From positions 558,001-622,000 of the forward strand of contig OZ244984.1 of assembly GCA_965223125.1 (NCBI GenBank): 64,000 nucleotides of DNA, written 5' to 3'. Positions 58,411 to 64,000 of this stretch are shown one piece after another (position 1 is the first letter of the stretch; every line of letters starts with the position of its first letter). The notes beneath the pieces were generated by a model. That model was not told where the DNA came from and made no database searches. It was given only the letters and a program-made list of their open reading frames with translations. Source of the DNA: Pacificispira sp965223125. GTDB taxonomy: Bacteria; Pseudomonadota; Alphaproteobacteria; UBA8366; Aestuariispiraceae. The position numbers and the translations under genes were made by a program.

Positions 58411-59967
58411 CTAATGCCGGAAATGGCGCATTCCGGTAAAGACCATTGCGATCCCGGCCTCATTCGCGGCGGCGATGACTTCTTCATCGCGCATGGACCC
58501 GCCGGGTTGGATCGCGGCGGTAGCCCCCGCCTTGATGGCGGCAAGCAGACCATCGGCGAAGGGGAAGAAGGCGTCGGAAGCAACGACGGAGCCTTCGGTT
58601 CCCTGCTGTTCGGATGCCTTGTGGGCGGCGATGCGGGCGCTGTCGACGCGGCTCATTTGGCCTGCACCGATTCCGACCGTAGCACCGTCGCGGACATAGA
58701 CGATGGCATTGGATTTCACATGCTTGGCGACACGCCAGGCGACCATCATGTCGGCAAGTTCCCTCTCCGTCGGCTGCCGTTTGGTGACGACCTTCAGATC
58801 GGCACGTTCAATGCGACCATTATCGGTCGACTGGATCAGCAGGCCACCGGCGATGGATTTCACCTGATGACGCGCCATCTTCGGGTCCGGCATGGTTCCG
58901 GTGCGCAGCAGCCGTAGATTGGTTTTTTCTGCCAGGGTTTCCCGCGCACGGGAGCCAAATTCCGGCGCAATCACGACCTCCAGGAACAATTCCTTCAGCT
59001 TCACCGCGATATCCAGATTGATCGAGCGGTTGACCGCGACGATCCCACCGAAGGCCGAAACGGGATCGCAGGCCAGCGCCCTGTCCCAGGCATCGGCCAG
59101 AGTTGCACCGGTAGCAACGCCACAGGGATTTGCATGCTTTACGATTATCACTGTCGGTTCTTCGAATTCGGCGGCAAGTTCAAAGGCGGCATCGGCATCA
59201 TTGATGTTGTTATAACTGAGTTCCTTGCCCTGCAACTGCTCGCAATTGGCAACGCCGGGCCGGTGATCACCCGCGCGCGTATAGAGCGCCGCCTGCTGAT
59301 GTGGATTCTCGCCATAGCGCAGCCGGAGCGACCGCCGCCCGGCGACTGACAGGCGCTTGGGCCAGTATTCGCCCTGTTGCGAGCCGAACCAATTGGCGAT
59401 GGCGCTGTCATAGGCGGCAGTGCGGGAATAGGCCTCACGTGCCAGGAACTGGCGCAGTTCCAGCGTCGTAGCACCGTCATTCTCGTCCATCGCCTGCAGG
59501 ATGCTGGCATATTCCGCCGGATCCGTCGCGACGGTAACAGTCTCATGATTTTTCGCCGCCGCGCGAATCATCGCGGGCCCGCCGACATCGATATTCTCGA
59601 TGCAATCCTCATAGCTCGCGCCGGAGGCGACCGTCTCGACGAAGGGGTAGAGATTGACGATGACCATGTCGATGGGAGAGATCGAATGCGTTTCCATCGC
59701 CACCCGATGCTTGGGATCGTCGCGCCGGGCCAGAATGCCGCCATGGATCGAGGGATGCAGCGTTTTCACCCGCCCATCCATGATCTCGGGAAACCCGGTA
59801 TGATCGGAAACCTCAGTGACGGCCAGTCCGGCCTCCTTCAACGCCCGGGCCGAACCGCCGGTGGAAAGGAGCCGGACCTTGTGCCGTGCAAGACCCTGAG
59901 CGAATTCGATCAGACCGGTCTTGTCGGAGACCGATATCAGGGCGCGCTGAATATGAACATCACTCAT
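58411..59967 (-). CDS. purH: Bifunctional AICAR transformylase/IMP cyclohydrolase
   Basis: A 518-residue enzyme of the last two steps of IMP synthesis. The N-terminal cyclohydrolase domain begins RALISVSDKTGLIEFAQGL with VTEVSDHTGFPEIMDGRVK. The transformylase domain has RYGENPHQQAALYT, VIIVKHANPCGVATG, SAFGGIVAVNRSINLD and the C-terminal AAIQPGGSMRDEEVI. The end (TGMRHFRH) is the usual conserved C-terminus. The ATG at 59967 is preceded by AGGAACGG. It is a housekeeping gene and lies alone here. Confidence 0.97.
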   Translation of the reverse strand: MSDVHIQRALISVSDKTGLIEFAQGLARHKVRLLSTGGSARALKEAGLAVTEVSDHTGFPEIMDGRVKTLHPSIHGGILARRDDPKHRVAMETHSISPIDMVIVNLYPFVETVASGASYEDCIENIDVGGPAMIRAAAKNHETVTVATDPAEYASILQAMDENDGATTLELRQFLAREAYSRTAAYDSAIANWFGSQQGEYWPKRLSVAGRRSLRLRYGENPHQQAALYTRAGDHRPGVANCEQLQGKELSYNNINDADAAFELAAEFEEPTVIIVKHANPCGVATGATLADAWDRALACDPVSAFGGIVAVNRSINLDIAVKLKELFLEVVIAPEFGSRARETLAEKTNLRLLRTGTMPDPKMARHQVKSIAGGLLIQSTDNGRIERADLKVVTKRQPTERELADMMVAWRVAKHVKSNAIVYVRDGATVGIGAGQMSRVDSARIAAHKASEQQGTEGSVVASDAFFPFADGLLAAIKAGATAAIQPGGSMRDEEVIAAANEAGIAMVFTGMRHFRH

Positions 59968-60029
59968 GATTGGTCCGTTCCTCATTTGTCGCAGCTTGGC
60001 GGTCAGCCGAAGGCCTGTTGCGTAAATGC

Positions 60030-61946
60030 CTATTGCGCGGCCTGCACCGCGTCAAGGGTTGCCGGATCCGGGACATATTCCGGAACCAGATCAACTATCT
60101 GTGCGAAAACCGCATCCCGTCTGCCATCACGCGCGGATGCCTCCAGGGCGTCCAAAGCGGCCTGCATCCGTTTCAGATCGCTGGTGCGGGGTGCCGCAAG
60201 GGTCATACCCGGTGCCCTGGTGGGCAATTCCGATTCCGATCCGTGGAGCAGTTCCTCAAAAAGCTTTTCGCCGGGGCGAAGACCGGTAAAGGCTATGCCG
60301 ATGTCCTTGTCCGGGCGCAGACCGGCAAGCCGGATCATCTGACGGGCAAGATCCAGCACCCTGATCGGCTGTCCCATGTCCAGCACGAAAATGCGCCCGG
60401 TCGCATCGTCATCCTCGATCCCCACCACGGCGGCCTGAAGCACCAGTTCGACTGCCTCGCGAACCGTCATGAAGTAGCGGGTCACGTCCGGATGGGTGAC
60501 GGTCAGCGGTCCACCGGCCTGCAACTGACGCTGGAACAGGGGGACGACGGAACCGGTAGAACCCAGCACATTACCGAACCGGACAACGACATAGCGGGTC
60601 CGACCCTCGGCGCGCGACACCGGATCAAGCGATTGGATATAGGCCTCCGCCATCCGTTTGGTCGCCCCCATCACATTGGTGGGATTGACAACCTTGTCGG
60701 TGGAAATCTGGACCATGCAGGCAACGCCATGGGCTCGGCAGGCATCGGCAACGATCCGGCTGCCCATGACATTGGTCAGCACCCCTTCCATCGGATTGGC
60801 TTCAACCATCGGCACGTGCTTCAGCGCGGCGGCATGGAAAACAATATCCGGGCGCAGCCGGGCGAATGTCCCATCAACCCGCACGCGATCCCGTACATCC
60901 CCCAGAATCGCCTCCCGCGGCAGATCCGGGAAATTCTCCGACAATTCCATATCGATCAGATAGAGCTGGTACTCGGAGACATCAAACAGCATCAGATGCG
61001 ACGGCCCCTTTTCCGCAATCTGACGCACCAGTTCCGATCCGATCGTGCCCCCGGCACCGGTCACCATGACCCGTCGCCCCTGCACCATGGCTCGCATCGC
61101 CTCACGGTCAAGCGGCTGCTGCGGGCGGCCCAGCAAATCCTCAACCGCGACCGGTTTGATTTCCAGCCTCCCGGCATCCGCCCCGCTGCGCAGTTCCGTC
61201 AGCTTTGGCGCACGTGAAACGGTCAGTCCATTCGCTTCCGCCAGTTCCATGACCCGACGGACCAGGGCCCCGTCCAGATGCTCCTTTGTGATCACGAGGC
61301 GTTGCGGCGGTATCGCGCAACCCTTCAGCACATCGGCCATGTCCTCGATGGTGCCGAGAACGGGGACGGAATGGATCTCCCGACCGACACGGGTTCCCTT
61401 CTCGTCCAGAATGCCGACCGGATTGTAAGGTGCCGACACATCCAGCCTGAGTTCACGCAGAAACAGTTCCGCCCCGTCGCCCGCCCCGACAAGCAGGATC
61501 GGTACCCGTTTTACATTGCCCCTCTCCAAGGTGAGGTCCAGCCTGCGGTCCTTGAACAATCGGTACAGAAAACGCGGGCCGCCCAGCATCGCCAGCAGCA
61601 CGAACCAGTTGATCACCGGAAGCGAGCGCGGAATCAATTCCAGTCGCGAGATGACGAACATCAGCGGCAGGAACAACAGAACGATCAGGGTCACCGCCTT
61701 GGTCAGCGCAACCAGATCGTTGATCGAGGCATAGCGCCAGATTCCCTTGTACAGACGGCTCGAAAGAAAGACACCGGCGGCGATCCCGGCAAACAGCAGC
61801 GTACCCTGCCACAGGAAGCGGTCGGTGAAATAGAACATTGTGTCGCCCATCCGAAGATAGAGCGACAGGGGAAAGGACAGCGCAGCCATCACCACGTCAT
61901 GGGCGAAGGCGATGCGCGCCCGCTTGTGTCGGATCACCCCAAACAT
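60030..61946 (-). CDS. Membrane nucleotide-sugar 4,6-dehydratase (WbpM/CapD-like)
   Basis: A 638-residue polysaccharide-biosynthesis protein. Four membrane spans occupy about residues 15-115. A first Rossmann module follows (VPILLVGAGDGAELFLREL), then the catalytic SDR domain with VMVTGAGGTIGSELVRQI. The active-site region VQISTDKVVNPTNVMGATKR has Met where most SDRs have Tyr, as in the Ser-Met-Lys group of WbpM. It would make a UDP-4-keto-6-deoxy sugar. The start at 61946 lies 52 bp after the epimerase stop; the frame to 62084 overlaps that gene. Confidence 0.92.
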   Translation of the reverse strand: MFGVIRHKRARIAFAHDVVMAALSFPLSLYLRMGDTMFYFTDRFLWQGTLLFAGIAAGVFLSSRLYKGIWRYASINDLVALTKAVTLIVLLFLPLMFVISRLELIPRSLPVINWFVLLAMLGGPRFLYRLFKDRRLDLTLERGNVKRVPILLVGAGDGAELFLRELRLDVSAPYNPVGILDEKGTRVGREIHSVPVLGTIEDMADVLKGCAIPPQRLVITKEHLDGALVRRVMELAEANGLTVSRAPKLTELRSGADAGRLEIKPVAVEDLLGRPQQPLDREAMRAMVQGRRVMVTGAGGTIGSELVRQIAEKGPSHLMLFDVSEYQLYLIDMELSENFPDLPREAILGDVRDRVRVDGTFARLRPDIVFHAAALKHVPMVEANPMEGVLTNVMGSRIVADACRAHGVACMVQISTDKVVNPTNVMGATKRMAEAYIQSLDPVSRAEGRTRYVVVRFGNVLGSTGSVVPLFQRQLQAGGPLTVTHPDVTRYFMTVREAVELVLQAAVVGIEDDDATGRIFVLDMGQPIRVLDLARQMIRLAGLRPDKDIGIAFTGLRPGEKLFEELLHGSESELPTRAPGMTLAAPRTSDLKRMQAALDALEASARDGRRDAVFAQIVDLVPEYVPDPATLDAVQAAQ

Positions 61947-61998
61947 TGCTCGCGTATAGCGCCGCGCCGCTTGTGGCGCAAGCGGCGGGCGCGGAGGC

Positions 61999-62907
61999 TC
62001 AACGGGTTTCGGCAAAGGCCTGCGCCGTGGCCCGAACCGCGTCTTCCGCCGCAAGCGGCGGCGTCCAGCCATCCATTGCCCCATTCGATGTAAAACTGCC
62101 GGTCAGACGCAGCACCGTCGGAAAGGTTCCGGTCGCCCGCCCCAATCCACGCATCAGACCGACAGGGATCGGAATCAGACGGCAGGGTCGTCCCATGCCC
62201 TCCGCCAGCCGCCGCACCAGATTGGCGGTACTGAAATCCCGGCTGTCCTTCGGATGATAAGTTCCCGGATGGCAGGACAGGGCATGACGCACCGCATCCG
62301 CAAGATTATCGACATGGATCAGGCTGCGCTGGTTTTCGATCGCACCGAAAGGCAGCGGCCAGCCGGATGCGGTCAGGGACATCAGACGCGCGAAATTCGC
62401 CCCGACACCGGGACCATGAACCAGCGGCGGGCGCAGGATCACGGTCTCCATCTCACCGGACAGTTCACGCACAGCCGCCTCCGCCTCGGTCTTGCTGACT
62501 GCATAGGCATCATGGGGGGCGGGCGTGTCCTCCGGGGCCAGTTCGATCCCGCTCTCGCCCAGAACCTTGAGGCTGCTCATATAAACAAAACGCCGGATAC
62601 CACGCTGGGCGGCCTGCCGGACAAGCGCTGCCGTGCCGTGCAGATTGATCTCCCTGAACAGATCCTCGCCCTCCTTCGGGTCGCGTGCCATGACATGGAC
62701 GCGGGCCGCTAGATGGATCACGGCACCGCAACCCTCCAGGGCCTGATACCAATCCGTACCGCGATGGATATCACCGATTTCATGGCGACCGACAGGCTTC
62801 GGGCGCAATCCGGCCTCCCGCAGCGCCTGACAGACGGCGCGCCCGACAAAACCGCTCGCCCCGGTCACCAGAATCTGGTCGCCCGGCTCTAGCGTGTCAT
62901 CCACCAT
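61999..62907 (-). CDS. NAD-dependent sugar epimerase/reductase (extended SDR)
   Basis: A 302-residue extended SDR. The NAD motif is ILVTGASGFVGRAVCQAL and the following VIHLAARVHVM is the usual second strand. The catalytic Ser lies in FVYMSSLKVLGE, and YxxxK is DAYAVSKTEAE. RPPLVHGPGVGANFARL is typical of sugar-nucleotide epimerases and 4-ketoreductases such as WbpV/WbpK-like enzymes. The start at 62907 has TAGGAGGAACC upstream and overlaps the end of the transferase gene by 19 bp. It probably reduces or epimerises the product of the dehydratase next to it. Confidence 0.88.
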   Translation of the reverse strand: MVDDTLEPGDQILVTGASGFVGRAVCQALREAGLRPKPVGRHEIGDIHRGTDWYQALEGCGAVIHLAARVHVMARDPKEGEDLFREINLHGTAALVRQAAQRGIRRFVYMSSLKVLGESGIELAPEDTPAPHDAYAVSKTEAEAAVRELSGEMETVILRPPLVHGPGVGANFARLMSLTASGWPLPFGAIENQRSLIHVDNLADAVRHALSCHPGTYHPKDSRDFSTANLVRRLAEGMGRPCRLIPIPVGLMRGLGRATGTFPTVLRLTGSFTSNGAMDGWTPPLAAEDAVRATAQAFAETR

Positions 62908-63893
62908 AAGGTTCCTCCTACCACGACCATACACGCTACCAGGGCCGGAACCACCTGAACCGTCGAGAGCAGCGCCAGCCCGATCAAAACCGCATTCAGG
63001 CATGCAATCGCGGCGGAAATGCGGCGGTGCGCCGTGGTCCGGTCCTGCCCTGATGCAAGCCGCTTCGCCACCGCGCGCTGATAGAAATGTTCGCTGTGGG
63101 CCTGCCAGACCTTTTCCATCCGAGCCGCCCGCCGCAACAATGTGATCCCGGCATCCGCCAGATAATAGGCAGGCAGGATCAGTGCCGCCGCCCAGTACCC
63201 CGCCGCAGCAAGCGCCATCAGAAACCAGCCGAGGCAGAAGCCCAGAGGTATACTGCCGACATCCCCCATGAACAGTTTCGCCGGAGCCCAGTTCCAGACC
63301 AGAAACCCCACCGCTACAACTGTCAGGGTCAGCGGGCCAGCGACCGGAAGAGCCTGATCACTGCCCAGCAGCGCCAACAGGGACAGGCCCAGCCCGATTC
63401 CCAGCGTCTCAACACCGGTGATTCCGTCGATGCCATCCATGAAATTGTAAAAATTGAGAAATCCTGCCCAGGCCAGCATCAGGACAATATATTCCAGCCA
63501 TACCGGCAGCATCCCCTGAAATACCATCCCCTCCCCCGGCAGCCCCCAGAGGCCCAGCGCGCAAGCCAGAAGATGCATCGGCAGTCGGATCCCCGCGCCC
63601 AGCCCCTTCAGATCATCCAGCCAGGAAACGGCGCAGAGCAGCACGGCACCCAACATCATGGCCGGGTTCAATCCGGTGGCCATATCCGGGCGCAAGATCA
63701 ACAGCGCAGCCCAGCCCAGCCCGATGCCCAGAACCACCGCCAGCCCACCACCACGCGGGGTCGGTATGTCATGATTGGAGCGCTGGTTCGGCGCATCCAG
63801 AATAGCGCACCGCCGCAACCAGACCAGCACGATCCCGGTCAGCGCGATGCTGACCCCGAGCAGGATCAGCGCATATAGGCCAAGAAATCCCAT
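62889..63893 (-). CDS. Polyprenyl-phosphate sugar-1-phosphate transferase (WecA/WbpL-like)
   Basis: A 334-residue integral membrane enzyme with about 11 spans that starts lipid-linked glycan synthesis on undecaprenyl phosphate. Key motifs: DIPTPRGGGLAVV, AVSWLDDLKGL (the Asp pair that binds magnesium and lipid phosphate), NFYNFMDGIDGITGVE and LFMGDVGSIPLGF. The C-terminal HSEHFYQRAV carries the usual His. With the epimerase and dehydratase genes downstream it forms an O-antigen or capsule initiation operon; the sugar is probably a QuiNAc/FucNAc-type residue. Confidence 0.92.
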   Translation of the reverse strand: MGFLGLYALILLGVSIALTGIVLVWLRRCAILDAPNQRSNHDIPTPRGGGLAVVLGIGLGWAALLILRPDMATGLNPAMMLGAVLLCAVSWLDDLKGLGAGIRLPMHLLACALGLWGLPGEGMVFQGMLPVWLEYIVLMLAWAGFLNFYNFMDGIDGITGVETLGIGLGLSLLALLGSDQALPVAGPLTLTVVAVGFLVWNWAPAKLFMGDVGSIPLGFCLGWFLMALAAAGYWAAALILPAYYLADAGITLLRRAARMEKVWQAHSEHFYQRAVAKRLASGQDRTTAHRRISAAIACLNAVLIGLALLSTVQVVPALVACMVVVGGTLWWMTR

Positions 63894-64000
63894 AAGTCGG
63901 GTTTACGGTGCAGGCGACGGGACAGGCAAGGGAATTCACGCGTGGCAGGAAATGCAACAACTCTCGATCAGGAAGCCCGGCGTAGTCTGTCCTGCCCGAC

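Noticed and set aside
63894..64000. Possible partial gene at the right edge
   Set aside because: Short open frames exist on the minus strand but none shows a recognisable C-terminus or motif in 107 bases.
1..64000. CRISPR arrays, rRNA genes, prophage or replication origin
   Set aside because: No spaced direct repeats, rRNA-like segments, phage structural genes or DnaA-box clusters were seen.

Overview
The window looks like a high-GC alphaproteobacterial chromosome. Points in favour are TAXI-type TRAP transport, a MacB-like ABC exporter, a DUF1036 protein, a creatinase and a complete purH. No species can be named from the sequence. There are about 50 protein genes, one tRNA-Val and one intact insertion sequence; I see no CRISPR array, rRNA or replication origin.

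Layout. 1-5.1 kb: a choline-dehydrogenase-like oxidoreductase (cut by the window edge), an MFS carrier, a glycine-hydroxymethyltransferase-like enzyme and a clear creatinase, together a methylated-amine/creatine catabolic cluster. 5.1-14 kb: mixed genes (class V aminotransferase, lytic transglycosylase, glycosyltransferase-like protein, tRNA-Val with promoter and terminator, MFS carrier, DUF1036 protein, orphan histidine kinase, histidine phosphatase, EamA permease). 14-17.6 kb: an aryl-CoA ligase and a flavin monooxygenase, translationally coupled and divergent from an IclR regulator. This is a likely CoA-dependent hydroxylation route for a salicylate- or anthranilate-like acid.

17.7-38 kb: a dispersed catabolic regulon interrupted by a lower-GC metal-resistance island. 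It has YeiH exporter, SDR, nitroreductase, PrpD-like, FAH-like, VOC, Rieske oxygenase alpha/beta, thioredoxin-like and flavin monooxygenase genes, then (after the island) a four-domain rhodanese, an IclR regulator, a TAXI-TRAP importer and a flavin reductase. Five promoters carry the same operator (30 bp in its full form), including the regulator's own. The substrate is unknown; the sulfur-handling proteins hint at an organosulfur aromatic. The island (about 27.1-31.7 kb) holds a HupE-like permease, a membrane-anchored protein, a His-rich secreted protein, a CsoR/RcnR-type repressor, an NreB-like efflux carrier and an IS1595-like element with perfect ends and target duplication.

38-56.2 kb: a long minus-strand operon around SrfB (actin/Hsp70-like ATPase fold) and SrfC (P-loop, probably dynamin-like). 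It also has two paralogous membrane proteins (one with a vWA domain), a Sel1-repeat membrane protein, a second vWA protein, a MacB-type ABC transporter, an FGE-fold protein without the catalytic cysteines and two coiled-coil lipoproteins. A convergent trypsin-like protease gene lies at its end. This looks like an uncharacterised envelope machine or conflict/virulence-type system.

56.3-64 kb: gabT-like aminotransferase divergent from a PuuR-like regulator, purH, and three surface-polysaccharide genes (nucleotide-sugar dehydratase, epimerase, polyprenyl-phosphate sugar-1-phosphate transferase).
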